DNA from: Neostapfia colusana
Taxonomy: Eukaryota; Streptophyta; Magnoliopsida; Poales; Poaceae
Length of the DNA: 64,000 nt
Assembly: GCA_030760725.1 (NCBI GenBank)
Contig: JASWHV010000012.1
Location: 36,921,652 to 36,985,651 of the forward strand
Direction: 5' to 3'
Every line of letters starts with the position of its first letter. The first letter of the stretch is position 1. The notes under the pieces were generated by a model. The model saw nothing but the letters and a program-made list of their open reading frames with translations. It did not search any database and had not been told where the DNA came from. A program made the position numbers and the translations under genes. Shown one piece after another: positions 21,991 to 36,183 of the stretch.

Positions 21991-24900
21991 TGTAAAAGTC
22001 CCAAAACTTGTAAATGGAAAACTTTAGCGATGAATAAAGTTGAGTTTAAATCCAAGAAATGGGAATTGCAAAAACTTCTCTAAACATGTGAAGATGGTCA
22101 AGAGCAAGCACATGAATTCAAGTCCACTTTGATTTCAAATGATCATTTAAATGCAAGGTGGTCATTTTAAATGGAAGATGCAAACTGTGGTTGTAAATCT
22201 CCCCTTTGCAGCCACTAAATTTAAAGTTTGAAGCCATATTTGAATTCGTCAGGTCCAAATTATGAGGGAGACAAATTTTGAGAAAATTTGGAGGCACTTT
22301 GATATGTATATCAAAGAGGCTTATGAATTTCCTTGAAATTTGAAGTCAAATTTGAAACTGAAGTGCACCTTGTCAAATCTTCCAAATGGCTTTTAAATTT
22401 GAGTTCTTCAGGATTTAAATTTGCACTGTGCCAAATTTGGAAGATCTTTTGGGTAGAAAAGCAGTGGGACCCACATGTCAGTGGGAGGGAAACTTACAAC
22501 CCAAGCAATCCTGTTTTCCTCTGTTCTCACTCGATCAGCCGGCTGCCTCACGCGCGCCACCGAGTCCCCGACGCCACCTCCTGCTTTTCCTCTCGGTTTT
22601 CCTCGGTTCTCATCCTCCACACCGAAGCAACAACGAAGTTGCTCACTCTCAGCTCGCGCTTGTGGCTTCTGTTCTGCTCCCACGCACGAAAGCAGCCGCC
22701 GGTGCCGCCTCTGTTCCTTTTGATTGGACACCAGCGTTGCTCCCCCTTTGCTCGAGCTGTCAACACAAAAAGGGAGCGCCAATGTGTGTACAAGATCTTC
22801 CCCAGCTCAACTCCGATGTTCCTGGCTTGTGGTGCGCACAAATCAACACTTGGCACGAAGAACCGAAGCTCACCGGCGAAAATGCAACTCGGGTCACCGT
22901 GGACAGCTCGTACCGAGGCTTTTCACGACCAAGCGAGCACCCTCCGATATGTGCCAGGACTTCACGCTTCTCCTCCCCAAGTTTCAACTCAAGCCGTGCA
23001 ACGTAGCTCGACATTTTTGAGTTTTCCTCTCGGACGGGGAAAAACGCTTAATTCTCGGTTACAATTGTTCATGTTGCGCACACAGAAGCTAGAATGGTTA
23101 GGGCACATTTTTCCTTCACAGCCTTAGCCTAAAACCGTGTAGGGGCAACGGATTTCGAGCTTTCCGATCAGCGGCCATGGCGGGGACGCGCGGGAGCACG
23201 GTGACAACCGATTTGCAGCCGTTCCTGGGCCGTTTTGAAGCCGTGTCGGTCTTCTGTAAGCTCCTGGGGTGCTTTAGCGCGGGTTGGTTGCTTGTTTGTT
23301 GGGATAGGTCGGCCGGCCGTCGGTGCCGCAGTGCTCCCGAGGCCGCCACACGTCGCCGAGGTTAGTCCGGCCACCGGCAGCCCGAGCCAACCCCGCAGAC
23401 GTGTTCCACAACCTCCCAAACTCACAGGCGGCGAGTCTCCGTCCGAGAGGCGGCTGGGAAGCTGGGTCCGGTGAGCTCCGGTGGAGTTCCGGCGAGGGGG
23501 CAGCGCGGGAGCGGGAACAGCCGAGGAGGAAGAAGACCCGGGTGGGTCCCGCGTGTCAGCGACAAAAATTTAAATTTGCTGATCTGCTGCGGCTCTGGGA
23601 TCCATTGTGGCTGCGCGGGAAGAGTTCAGTGGCGCCGTGTGGCTTGTTCCAGCAAGTGACACGTGGTCCCCCTGGACCCACACGCAGGATTTGAACAATT
23701 CCCGGTTTATTTGAATTCCTCAAATTTAGTTGAAACTTTAGAACCTCATAACTTTTGTTAGGAAGCTCCAAATTTAGTGATTCGAATTGGGTTTGATTCA
23801 GATTGAAAAACTCTATCCAAATATACAACCCAATTTGTATGAAAATCACTATTTCATTCTGGAAAATTCATTAAATCTTTTCAGCAAAAGAATTTTAGAG
23901 GGAGTTTGGTTCATTTGGAGTTGATTTAATTAGGATAATTCTGATTTCAAGTTTCTGTGTTCAAATGAATACAGAAACAATTCCAGAAAATTTCCAAAAT
24001 TGGAAATTCAGTTCTGGGCAATTCTTAGTTCCACAATTCCTAGGAAATTCATGCATTCTCCCTGAGATATGTTTGAAATTTTGGTTCACTTGAATTTGCA
24101 TGAAAGTGTAAATTTATTCAGAATTAATTCCTTTTTTCTTAAATGCTTAGGGAATTGTTCTGAGTGATCTACTGATTGAAAAATTCTGAATTTTGGTCCA
24201 GATGACTTTCTTATGACAAGGAGCTCACAAGAAAATTTTCAGCTCCATTGGAGTCCTGGATCAGTACTGCTCTATTTAACCTCTTAGATGATCAACACAC
24301 ACAAGTGATGAGAAATACTTATCACTTGATCATAATTCTTAAACCCAAACTTAAACCACTAGCACCAGTGTCATTTTAAATTCTTAAACAGAGGTCCAGT
24401 TTTAAACTTGTCTTTAGAACTTGTTAGCAAAAGCTTTACAATTAAACATATATGCATATTCATAACGTGTAGTGATTAAACGTGGAAAAGTGGTGGAGAA
24501 GTGAAGCTTGAATCAAGGAACAAGAAGGGCAGTGATTAAGCTTCAAGTCATCAGCAACAAACTTCACAATTATCTGACTTAATCACCTGCAAAACAAAGG
24601 CATGCTCCGGTTTTCATTTAAGTTATTTATAAAGTTTTTACTTTGTTCACAATTATGGTTTAGAGTTTGTATGTGCATTAGGTCAAGGATGTTTTATACT
24701 CCAAATGCATGACCAAATGAACCCTAGAGTCAAGGGTAGAAAAGTGATACCGCTGTAGAAGGTTGCCGTACTAAATAGGTTATGACATCCGGTAGAAGTC
24801 GAGTAGTTGGAATCTACTCGCGAGCTATAGTCGGGATTACATGGGTGTAGTTGAGAAAGGCAAAAAGTTTATATTTCTAAAGATGAGACCGGGCAGGAGG

Positions 24901-27900
24901 GTTAGGCAGCGACAAGACGAGGTCTTGGTCGAGTAGCTCTGCCTGAGTCGGTTAAGGACCGATGCGTGTGCGACTCTAATGAGCAAGTATTGAGTTGTGT
25001 ACCGGATGCTTACTGCTATATGGGACCCAGGAAACCGATGTACCAGGTTAACTGAATTGTAGAGGAGGCATATCACATCATCTCGTTAGACCTATGAGCC
25101 CGAGACAGCGCGACTGGTTCTACAGTCATGTTTCATGCGAAAGGTTGCCACATACGACGTAATGAAGGACGCCAGATTTGGGTCTTCATAGGCGGGCGTA
25201 TGTGTCGAGTTATCCGGGCAGTGTTTGATTCGAATCAACGTCCCTCGCGGTTATTGAGTACCGCTTGCTGACTTGTTGTGACGTAGTAATCAAGTTGTGT
25301 GAGAACAGTTTGCAAAGTTCTAATTGCTGCTATGATTATTGTAAATTGCATGAAAACCTTGTTTAATGTAGATATAGAGCAAACTAAAGTTAATTTCCAC
25401 CTTGGGACAAGTAACACTGGAATGAAGCATTTCTTGTTTGATTGTGGAGTTCCAATATTGCTGGGCGCAAGGTCACTACTATGATGGCTAAAATCTGAAA
25501 GTTAAGGATGAACTCGTAGGCGAGTCTTTTTGCAAATTACATGTTTAAGTCTTAATTTACTTTCATGTAGAGTTGCATGCTTAGGAGCGACGGTTAAGTC
25601 TTGCTGTGCCTTGTGCTCACTCTTTCTATATGAGTGGTTTTGCAGGTTAACTTCGACGCTTATAAAGAGGGTTGTCCGGTGAGACTCGGAAACTCCCGAG
25701 TCGGTTAACACATGGAGAACCTAGCCGCTGCCATGTCTTCATGTTGCTAGCGAGAAGAGTCCACGGGCTGGACCTCCTCTTGAGTGCTCATTAGTTATTC
25801 GACGTCAGTTGTTTGCAGTCTTCCGCTGTTGCTAATTGTTGTAAAATTATTTACAAAGAACATTTGTAAGCTTCCGCTTTTGATTTATATAATACAGTTT
25901 TCCTTACAGTGTGCTGTTGGGTGCCGCATAACACGGCACCACCCAATGCAATTCCCGGGCGAGGTGCCCCGTCCCCGTGACTGAACAGTGGGGAACCCCT
26001 TCCGGGATCCACACTCCAGGATACACATTAGGTGGTGCCGTGCGATGCGGCACCCAACAGCATACACAAAAAGAACCATAAAGTACAAATTCTTTTATTT
26101 CTCCAGATAATGTCATTTACAAAATATTGTACCACGAGGGTACACACAGCGGAATATACATACACAGTTACTCTCGGTCCTAACTATGCAAAAGAGAAGA
26201 CGTCCAGCCCTCAGACGCTTCTTACTAGCTTCCACAAAGATGAGTGCAGCGGCAGGGTTTCCGGTGAGTCTCTGATGGCTCACCGAACAACCATCTTCAT
26301 AGCAAATTTTATAACCTGCAAAACACTAATAATGCAACCGTGAGCATGATGGCTCAGCAAGACTTAACCGACACTCCTAAACATGGAACTCTACGTTCAG
26401 GGATTTCTAACATAGGAAAGGTATGATGCAATAACGACACGCCTAAATGTTAGTCCTTACTTTCAGTTTAATAGCAGCAGATTAATATGCCTTAGGCAGC
26501 CCTCACATCGGAAGTCCACAATCAAACAAGAAACGCTTTCCTCCAATGTGGTGATGCCCAAAGAGGAAAATAAACTTAGTGAGCTCTACACTATAACATA
26601 CATGGTTTGCAATACAAATACTTAAGAACTTCACGACAGCAATGATTCCTTTCACTTCATATGGAAGTTGTTACTACGTCACAACGCAGTGAACAAGTGG
26701 TACTCATATAACTGCGAGGGACGGTGATTGCAATCAGGACACACCCGGAATACACGACACATACACCCGCCTCGAAAGACTCACGCGAGCTCTTTCTTAC
26801 GTTGTATGCAGCAACCTTTCACCCGTCACTCCAATGCCGAACCATTTCCGCCGACCCGTCAGAAGGGCCACAACACGGAACACGTCGAAGTTGCTCCGCT
26901 AGCGGGTTTACACCTCTGACACCAACCCCCAATGGACGGCTGTATAAGTTTCGACACGAGAGTACCTAAGTTACATCGGTTTATCGGGTCCCATATATCT
27001 GACATGCATCCGGTACTGTTCAAACTTGCTCAGCAGGGCCGCATACGCATCGGTCCTTAACCAACACAAACAGAGCTACAGCCACATGGGCCCCAACGTG
27101 CCGCTGCTCCTACTCTCTGCTCGGTCTCATTTTCTATTCCAGGACATTCATTCTCTAGAATCATACCCCGCTGAATTCACATCCTAAACTCGCGAGTAGC
27201 TTCCAACTACCCGAATTGTACCGGATCCTATACAACTTTAGCCTAGCAGAAACTACACGAAGGTAACCTATTCTACTATTTGACTCCAAGGGTTTGTGGG
27301 TCATGCATTTGAAGTATCAATCACCCTGACCTAATGCACAATACATACTAGACCCATAAAAGTGATACAAAGTAAAATATAACTAAAAGCTGTTAAATGC
27401 AAACTGGGGCTTTCCTTATGTTGCTGCAGGTTTAGTTCTACTTTATAGTCAGTATCTTGGCGATGATTAAATCTTCAACTTGCTGATCCGAGTATAGTTC
27501 CTTGTCGAACTCCTTCGTCGTTTTTCCTACCGATATGAATATGCACAGTTTTAATACGAGTAACTGAATTATAAAACAAATGTGTTTTAGGAACTAAGAA
27601 TGGCTTAGACCAACTCTAAAGTGAGAGATGAGCTCTGTTATGGACAGAAACAGAGGATATCTTTAGGTGGGCAGTGGATGGTTGTTGGAGAAAATGCAAA
27701 GAGCCATTTATAATGGACATAAGAAAGGTAGAGGAAAGAACCAGCAGAAAACTGGAGAAGATTATCTCAATTTGCTCTGAAATTTTTACAGTGGTCCATA
27801 GATCATACAGAGGTATGGCTTGCAAAATTTCAGACAAAGTTGATGCAATATGTGGTCTAGGGAATTTTCTAACTCCTTGGCTTCTCTGAATTCCTATGGC

Positions 27901-29942
27901 AAATATAGTGTCTTGCCATGCTCCAAATTTGGTTTTTCAGAAACTTGAGAGTCTAATGAGTCCATAGGACTTGGTTTCACCATTTTTGGAGCTTCCTACA
28001 CAGAGATATGAGTTTTCCAAACTTGGTTAAAAGTCTGAAAATGTCTGTGTTCATTTTCCCATTTTCAGAGACATAGAGGATTCAAACAATATTTGGCCAA
28101 GCAAATGGAGTCAAATGCCTCTGAAAATTTTACTGGAGTTCAAGTATTTTTGGAAGAGTGTCCTGCCCAAATTTGACAATTTTCCAATAAACAGAACTCC
28201 TGTAAAAATTCCTACAACTTTTTCTTTAAATGAATTAATAAGCTAAATCCAGAGATTTTCATAAATATTGGGCTGCACCTCTGGATAGTACTCTTTAAGA
28301 GGAATCCAACAAAATTTATTTCATAATTTTTGGACACTCCTACACAAAGTTATGGCTCTCAAAAGTTTGAACTGAAATGGGAAAATCTGGAAAATGTTTA
28401 AATGCTGACAGTGGGTCCCACTCGTCATCCCTAACCCCCAGCCACGCGCCAAATAGAGCAGGGGCGGCTCTCTCCGGCGAGGTCGCCGGGAAAGCACTTC
28501 CCAGCCACCTCCGGACCCCCTGCTGGCCGCCCCCCCCCCCCCATTTTCCCCCATTCTGAACTCATTGGTGAGGTCGCCGGCGGCTGAAACTCGCCGAAAA
28601 ACGGGGCGCACCGGTAACAGCTAACCCTAGGGCTCCGGCGAGGTCGTGCGCGGTGATTTCTCCACCAAATGGTCGGTTCTTGGGCTCTATAGCACCATGG
28701 GGGATCACTTGTCACCAGCATAGGGTCAAATCGGCTCCAAAATGGCTGCAAATAGGAACTCATCGGTGACCTAGGGTGAAAATCTGTGCCGGCCCAAAAT
28801 CCTCGAAGAACAGCACCAATTCTTGATGATTTTCGATGGTTTTTGATCCTAGAGGGGCGTTGGAGAGTCTAGAACATATTTCCAACTCGTCCCAAGTGAT
28901 GGTGGACTGAACACGACGAATTTTGAAGATTTGTGGAGCTCGGTTCTATGCATACCGAAGCAAAGAATTGCAAAATTCATCCACTGTGATGCATGAGAGG
29001 AGGATAGGTTTGCACCGTCGGTTTGCACACCTGAGGGCGCTCCTTTTTCATGTAGATTGTCAGCCATTAAGAGGCTCATGGAGCTCAGTTTTTGGAGAAC
29101 AGAGGGGTGCACGGGCAGCTGTGTTCTTCCCGGGGCACTCCACCGAAGCTGAGGCAGAACAGGGATAAGGCAAAGTGGCTCTGTTTCTCTTCTGTGCAGA
29201 GATTAGGCCGGCTAAAAGATCAAGTGAGCAGGAGCTGGTGCTGGCAAAGAACCTCCCCGAGCTGCTGTCGCACGTGCTCACCCGAGAACCAAAAGTGAGT
29301 CGGTCGCACTGGATGTGTGGCTGACATGTAGGTCACACCACCTCAATTCTTAATCAATTTTCCACAGATCTTTTCACCACAGCTACTCAGAATTGATTTT
29401 GTTTACTTCACCTCAAAGTCATGGTTTTAATATACTGAATTTTAAATGATTTGAATTCTGGTGTGAAGTTTGAACTAAGTTTGATGATTTTGAATTTGAA
29501 ATGGAAATTTGAATTATTCTATTGCATTGCTCCAAAACATAGCAAACCAACACCAATATTTCTGAATTTTGGCATGGTTGCTAATTCAAATGTGGAGAAC
29601 CATTTTGTGGAACCAAAGTTGCAAATTGAGCAAGTTGGAATTTGGAACTGAAATTTAAATTCAGATTAGAGGGTTTCCTCTTTTAATCCCAAACAAATAT
29701 TAGAACCCCTCCAAAGGAGCTGAAATTTGGAAGGTGGAATATATGAAATATGAAGATCCCAGTTATGAATTTAGATCTCCATGTTTGGAAGTTTTGGGAA
29801 GTTTGAATTACCACTTTGAACTCACACCTTTATAATTCAAAGTTTTAATTCCCCCTATTTTTCCTAACTGTAAAAGTGTTGAATTTCTTGCTACCACTTT
29901 TTGGGGATTTTACATGAACGGGCGGCGGTTCGGGCCTTGTCA
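21991..29942 (+). repeat. 3' LTR of element B, interrupted by solo LTR S
   Basis: LTR bases are 21991-25986 and 29920-29942. S and one copy of TGAAC separate them. Rejoined, the end ...GGTTCGGGCCTTGTCA matches the 5' LTR end. Compared with the 5' LTR it lacks about 70 bases near 23912 (between two TTCAT copies) and about 34 bases near 23043. It carries hairpin 1 at 24800-24820 and a weakened hairpin 2 near 25412-25455. Confidence 0.9.
25987..29914 (-). repeat. Solo LTR S, same family as the A LTR, reversed inside the B 3' LTR
   Basis: The reverse complement starts TGTAAAATCCCCAAAAAGTG like the A LTR and ends near ...GGTTCCCCACT. No internal region or second LTR exists. Perfect TGAAC duplications flank it at 25982-25986 and 29915-29919. 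Length is 3928 bases. Its last base has changed, so the terminal TG reads AG on the + strand. Hairpin 1 (27193-27213, with a G-U type pair), hairpin 2 (about 26503-26550) and hairpin 3 (26034-26054) are present. The exon 1 equivalent has an in-frame stop and has lost its GC donor. A poly-C run lies at about 28530. Confidence 0.9.
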
Positions 29943-30391
29943 TCTGCTCCATGATAAGAGAAAGTCCCGGGTTTCACAAAATGACCCCGGACGAGATCCT
30001 TGGCAAGATCATCAACATTGAAATGATGGAGAAGGAAACCAAGCATGTCAAGGAACTTGCCGACCTCACCTCGGCAAAGAAGAGAGGAGTTGCACTAAAA
30101 GCAACATGCAAGCCAACATCAAAAGAATCTCCAAAAGCTCTTGAGGACGATGATGGTGATGATGAAAGCACTAATATCGATGAAGAAGACATGATACTGT
30201 TCATAAAAAACTTCATGAAAATGATGAGAAGAAAAAAGGGTGGCAACTCAAATGAAAGAAGATACAAGGACAAACAAAGATCCAAGACAAGGCGAGCATG
30301 CTACAATTGTAAAGAATATGATCATTTCATGGTTGATTGTCCACATGAAGACAACAAAAGGAAGAGTAAAGACAACAAGCCTCAACAATAG
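29943..30391 (+). pseudogene. gag: Element C gag, 3' part with CCHC zinc knuckle
   Basis: This continues the gag broken at 11810. It reads MIRESPGFHKMTPDEILGKI, an acidic stretch, FIKNFMKMMRRKKGG, and the knuckle CYNCKEYDHFMVDC at about 30299-30340 (C-x2-C-x4-H-x4-C). A TAG at 30389 ends the frame soon after the knuckle. In intact relatives gag runs on into pol, so the stop is probably a mutation. Confidence 0.85.
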
Positions 30392-33300
30392 AAAATATTC
30401 AAAAAAAGAAGCAATATGTCTAGGCACATCTAGGGAAGGAATGGGACTCCAATGATGAGTACTCATCTGAAGAAGAAGAGGAGATGGCCACTATAGCTAT
30501 CAAGAAGCCTACCATGAAGTATACCCTATTCCCAACCATGGGAACATGGAAGGACACTAACCACACATGCCTAATGGCTAAGGAATGAAAAAAGAAAGGT
30601 TAAAACCAAATCTCCCTCCTTGCATTCTTTTACTAGTGATATTGATAATTCTAGTGATGATGAAGACATACTTAGAGGTTTAGATAAAAATACTATAGCT
30701 AAAATGAGAATTCTAATGGATGAGATAGTTGATAAGGAGGAGCTAGTCAATTGACAAGAAGATATGATTATTCTCCAAAAGGATAAATATCTTGAGATCG
30801 AAGGGCTTCTTGAGATTGAAAAGGAGTGAAGAAATCACTTGAGCTTGAGTTAGCTTCAAGCAAGGAGACTTGTTTGAAGCTAAAAGACTCAAACATTGCA
30901 CTCAAGGATGAACTTGCTAACTTAACCGATGTTAACGAGATTCTTGAGGCGCAAGCTGAGTCACTCAAGAAACGTGATTCCATCCTTTTAAGCTCACCTT
31001 CTCAACATGTTGAATCCACAACTTTTGTAACTTGTACATGCGCTAAAAATGACACCCACACAAAAGAAAAGTAAAATTTGACAAAAAAAACAAGCATCCA
31101 TCTCGAAGTGGCATGTTTGACAAGAAGAAGGTCAAGTATGCACGAAGTGCATACTTGGTCACAAGATCTCCTAATATCAAACACAACATTGGGTATTTTT
31201 ATGGTGAAAGGCAAAACGCTCGAAGCCACAAGGATGATAATAAGAGCATTGTCTTTGTCAAGGGAAACTTCTCCCATGTTGGAAAACATAACAATGTTTG
31301 TAAAATTAACTTTGAAAACTCATATGAACAACAAATCTTGTTTAGAACCTTTGATGCCTCATATGTGCTTATGAAAAACAGTCTTGGAAAAGTTCATGCC
31401 AAATATGTTGGGCCACTCCATGAGAACACCAAGTCTCGCATGTGGGTGCCCAAGTCACTTGTCACTAAAAAACCAAAGCATAGTTTCTTTCTTGCAGGTA
31501 TGTGCATCCGGTGGAGCGAAATGGGTGCTAGATAGTGGATGCACAAATTATATGACCGGAGAAAAAAATGTTTGTGGAGTATGAACAAAATGAAGACTCA
31601 AGCGAAGGCATATGTTTTGGCGACAATAGTGAAGGAAAGGTACTAGGTACCGGTAAAATAGCTATCTCTTCACAACATACACTTTCTCATGTTTTACATG
31701 TTGATTCCTTAGATTATAACCTCCTGTCCATATCTCAACTATGTGACAAAGGTTATAATTGCTTGTTCACTAATGAGGGTGTGACCGTCTCTAGAAGGAG
31801 TGATGACTCTATTGCTTTCAAGGGTGCGTTAAAGGAAAAACTTTATCTAGTTGATTTCAACAAAGATAAAGCCGAACTTGACACATGCTTGATTCCAAAG
31901 ACCAACATGGGTTGGCAGTGGCATAGACGGCTACCGCATGTTGGTATGAGGAATCTACAAAAACTTCTAAAAGGTGATCACATCCGAGGTTTGAAGGATG
32001 TTGTTTTTTGAGAAAAACAGGCCTTGTAGCGCATGTCAAGCCGGGAAGCAAGTAGGAGCACCCCATCCAGCGAAGAATGTCATGACTACAACAAGATCAC
32101 TCGAGCTCCTCCACATGGACCTATTTGGTCCAATTTCTTATATAAGCATCAGCGGTAATAAATATGGTTTAGTTATTGTCGATGATTTTTCACGCTTCAC
32201 GTGGGTTTTCTTTTTGCATGATAAGTCAGAAACTCAAGGAACACTCAAGAAGTTTCTCAGTCGGGCTCAAAATGAATTCTCACTGACAATCAAAAACATA
32301 AGAAAAGACAATGGAACAGAATTTAAGAACACACAAGTCGATGAGTATCTAGATGAAGAAGGAATAAAGCATGAACTTTCGGCAGCATACACCCAACAAC
32401 AAAACGGGGTAGCTGAAAGGAAGAACCGGACGCTCATTGAGATGGAAAGGACAACGCTTGACGAATACAAGACCTCTGACCGTTTTTGGGCTGAAGCTAT
32501 TAACGCTGTTTGTCATGCAACAAACCGACTGTATCTTCATCGCCTACTCAAGAAAACCTCATATGAACTACTCACCGATAACAAACCAAATATTTCATAC
32601 TTCCAAGTTTTTGGTTCAAAATGTTATATTCTAAACAAGAAGCCTAGGACCTCGAAGTTTGCTTTGAAGTTCGATGATGGTTTCTTGCTCGGCTATGATT
32701 CGAACTCCTACGCTTATCGTGTCTTCAACAAAGTCCCCGGACTTGTTGAAGTAGCACGTGACATAGTGTTCAATGAAACTAATGGCTCTCAAACGGAGCA
32801 AGTTGATGAGTATGTGCTAGATCAAGAAGAAGCCCCATGTCAAGCATTGTGAAAAATGGCACTTGGTGATATTCGACCTCAAGAACAATCACAAGAATCA
32901 AGTGCTCGAAATGAACCTCAACAGGAGAGCTATGATCAAGGGGGAGCCCATACACAAAATCAAGATCATGAAGATCAACAAGATGATCAAGTCATTAATG
33001 ATGGCAATGATCCAAGGGGAGCTGAAGAAGATGATGATCATGAGAACACAACGCCACAAGTACCACATCCAAGAGTACACAAAAGAATACAAAGAGATCA
33101 CCCCGTCGACAACATAATTGGTGATATACAAAAGGGAGTGACAACTCGATCATGTATAGCTAACTTTTGTGAATACTATTCCTTTGTATCCTTTTTAGAA
33201 CCATACAAGGTCGAAGATGCGCTAAAAGATCCGGACTGGGTGATGGCAATGCAAGAAGAATTAAACAACTTTAAGAGGAACGAAGTATGGGAACTTGTTG

Positions 33301-33949
33301 AAAGACCAAAGTCAAATATCGTCGACACTAAATGGGTCTTCCGCAACAAGCAAGATGAACACGGAGTTGTAACGAGAAACAAGGCAAGACCTGTGGCTAA
33401 AGGTTACTCACAAGTCGAAGGTTTGGATTTTGACGAGACTTTCGCTCCCGTAGCTAGGCTTGGATCAATTCGTATATTACTTGCATATGCTACTCACCAT
33501 GATTTCAAGCTGTATCAAATGGACGTCAAAAGTGCCTCCTCAACGGACCTATCAAGGAGGAGGTGTATGTGGAACAACCCCCTAGGTTTTAAGATCGAGA
33601 GTACCCCGACCATGTGTTCAAACTGCGTAAGGCTCTCTATGGCTTCAAACAAGCCCCTAGAGCTTGGTATGAGTGCCATAGATATTTTCTAATTAAAAAT
33701 GGCTTTAAAATTGGTAAAGCTGATTACACCCTGTTTACCAAGCATGTCAATGATGATCTGTTTATTTGTCAAATATATGTTGATGATATCATATTCGGTT
33801 CAACTAATAAATATTTTTGTCAAGAATTTAGTAAAATCATGACAGATAGATTTGAGATGTCCATGATGGGAGAATTGAGATACTTTTTGGGATTCCAAGT
33901 GAAACAACTAAAGGAAGGAACGATCATAAGACAAACAAAGTACACTCAA
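30392..33949 (+). pseudogene. pol: Element C pol: coiled-coil region, protease, integrase, RT (cut by E)
   Basis: In order: an acidic and coiled-coil linker (30400-31080; ELELASSKETCLKLKDS), protease core DSGCTNYMTGE (about 31530), GAG-pre-integrase (WHRRLPHVGMRNLQKL), integrase zinc finger C-x2-C (CSACQAGK), DDE core (MDLFGP, DNGTEF, NGVAERKNRTL) and RT (KWVFRNKQDEHGV; YVDDIIFGSTN at about 33776). Defects include stops in the linker, a frameshift in the T-rich run near 32004, TGA at 32850 and a one-base loss near 33538. RT stops at 33949, where E inserted. RNase H lies outside the window. Confidence 0.9.
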
Positions 33950-36183
33950 TGTAAAAGCCCAAGAATTGACTTGCTAAAATGTTAATCACATCACCACACC
34001 ACAGCTCATTTAGTGGATAGCTCATGAACAGTTGTGAAGAGCAAGTAAACACAATCAAGAGAATGATTAGAGGAAAAACCCATAACTCGAAAAAGCAGGA
34101 TATCACACACATAAACATGAGAGGATGGGTTTCCCATTAGGCCCTAAACACTCTTGGGGATGCTCATGCCATGTCTCATGCAAATCCAAATCAGTTTGAG
34201 GCACTTTTGGAGACATTTGTAAAAAGGGCGAATTCGAATGCAAATTTAAATTTCAGCCACTTTCATCACTTGGATTCAAATGTTGACTTCATATTCAAAC
34301 TCCAGCATATTTTTCTGATTTAGTCCTCCAATTTTCATCCGCATTAGAGTTCATATTGTCGCGAACTAAATTTGCAATAATTCAAAACTGAATTTGAATT
34401 TCGAATTCTAAATTGAAGCAAGTTTATCCAAACCAATTTCAAAGTGAGGAACTCAAATTTGAATTATGACTTTGTGGCTAAGTCCCTCTTTCAATTGTGA
34501 GTAGCTGAGATCTTTTCAAGGAAAACAGAAATTGGAAAAGAATTAAGGGGGAGAAAGGGCCCACAAATCAGTCCCACCGACTGAGCGAACCGCCTTCTAC
34601 TCAAAGCTCTGTTTTTCACTCAGCGTTTCACTGGGCGACTCCACCGAGCTGCTCTTGGTGCAACCTCTCGAGCGTGTATGTCATGCTGGCGATCTGAGCT
34701 GCGGGAATTCTTGCACCGAAGCCTCTACTCGTGGATCATACCGAGTCGCTGCCTCTCCCTCACACACGCTCGACCGAAAGCACCAACGTCTCGACTGCCT
34801 CCTCGGGTCCTCGGTGCGCCGCCGTTCTAAGCGCCCTCAGGGAAAACGATCAACAGCAACAAGACACGCCAGAGGCTGCTCATGCTCACAGTGAATTTCC
34901 CCGTTTACTTTTCAGGGTTCAAAGAACCGAGCTAGCCAAAAATCAAAAATTCGTGGTGATCGGTCCACCACCGCGTATGCCAAGCAACCCACATGTTCTA
35001 CACGTTCCCATGGACACTTAGGATAAAAAATCATCAGAAACCATTGAGTTTTGGCGCTGCTATTCAAGTTTTTTGAGTCGCCGCCGCTAGGTGACCTAGG
35101 TCGACGGTGAACTCCCATCTTCGGCCGTTTTCACAGTGGTCTAGCACATGACCGTGCTTAAAAGGTCACCACGGAGCTGTAGGGCCAGGAGTTGCTCAGA
35201 ATGAGCCTCTTTAGGGGCCGGGCAACGTCGCCGGAGTTGATCCGTAGTGGCGGCTCGTCGCCGACAGGTTTCCGGCCACCTAGAGCATCGGCCGGCCCCG
35301 GGGATGAGTTCCTCGTGTCATAAAAGGTAGAGGCGGTGAGCTGTGGCCCTAGCGGAGGCAGGGAAAGCCCTTCCGGCCGACCTCACCGGAGATCACCGCC
35401 GCCGAGCTCGGGCGCGCACGGGGAAGAAGAAAGGCACGGGTGGGGCTCACGAGCAGGGTTTAAACATCTCTTTGAATTTCAGAATTTGGTTCAAACTTCA
35501 ACTAGCCATAACTTTTGCTAGGGAGCTCCAAATTAAGAGAACAAAATTTTGTTGGATTCCGATTTTTGAGTACTTTCCAGCAAAACAAGTTTCAGTTCAT
35601 GAAAATTATTATTTTCTCAGAATTAATTCCTTAAAATTTAAACTGTTGGGAATTTTATCTGGAGAATTCTTTTATGGAAAATTCTGAAATTTGGCTGGGA
35701 TGTTCATTTAGAAATCCTTGACTGACAGGAAAAATTTCAGATCCATCCAAGTTCATTTACTCCCCCTAATGGTGTGATTAAGCGAACTGCCCTGAGAAAA
35801 TAGAAAAAATGTACAGAAACATTTTTCAGATTTTCTCAAATCTTGTTTATGGCATAACTTCATCTATAATTCCTCGAATGACATGAAACCAATTCCGTTA
35901 GAACCATATAAAACTCTAGTTTCCATAAAGTAATGGTTTGAGCCATGAAAATCCCTGGAAATCCTTAGAAGCTCTAGTAATGACCAATTAGACTTTTATC
36001 TGTACAGAGCTCAAATGAACTTTGTTTCAAATGAAACTTGGTCAAGTCTCTGGTTAGGACCGTACAAAGCCACCATAAAAATTTCAGAGCTAACGGGGAG
36101 GGCTAGCTAGAAATGATGGTCTTTACATATTCAATTTAACACATTGCATTTAAATTGACATATAGAACATTGCTTACGTGTAG

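Larger units (their letters stand above)
11811..29942 (+). mobile_element. Element B: full-length but degenerate chromovirus, containing solo LTR S
   Basis: B has two LTRs starting TGTAAAAGTCCC, a primer binding site, leader, gag-pol remnants and a polypurine tract. A perfect 5-bp target duplication TCTGC (11806-11810 and 29943-29947) flanks it. Without S it is about 14.2 kb. The LTR pair shows clearly more mismatches than the G pair, so B is older. Its coding region has numerous stops and frameshifts. It inserted in the gag of C. Confidence 0.93.
9412..33949 (+). mobile_element. Element C: Sirevirus-type Ty1/copia, split by B and E
   Basis: The parts are a 5' LTR (9412-10983), primer binding site, gag 5' part to 11810, then after removal of element B the gag 3' part and pol from 29943 to 33949. 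Element E cuts it inside RT. The Sirevirus assignment rests on a long coiled-coil region between a CCHC knuckle and the protease, plus the LTR start TGAAAGTGCATCTAGG. RNase H and the 3' LTR lie beyond the right end. It inserted into the gag of D. Confidence 0.9.

Noticed and set aside
28530..28545. Poly-C run in solo LTR S as a regulatory element
   Set aside because: A simple homopolymer in a GC-rich stretch; it may reflect slippage or assembly error.
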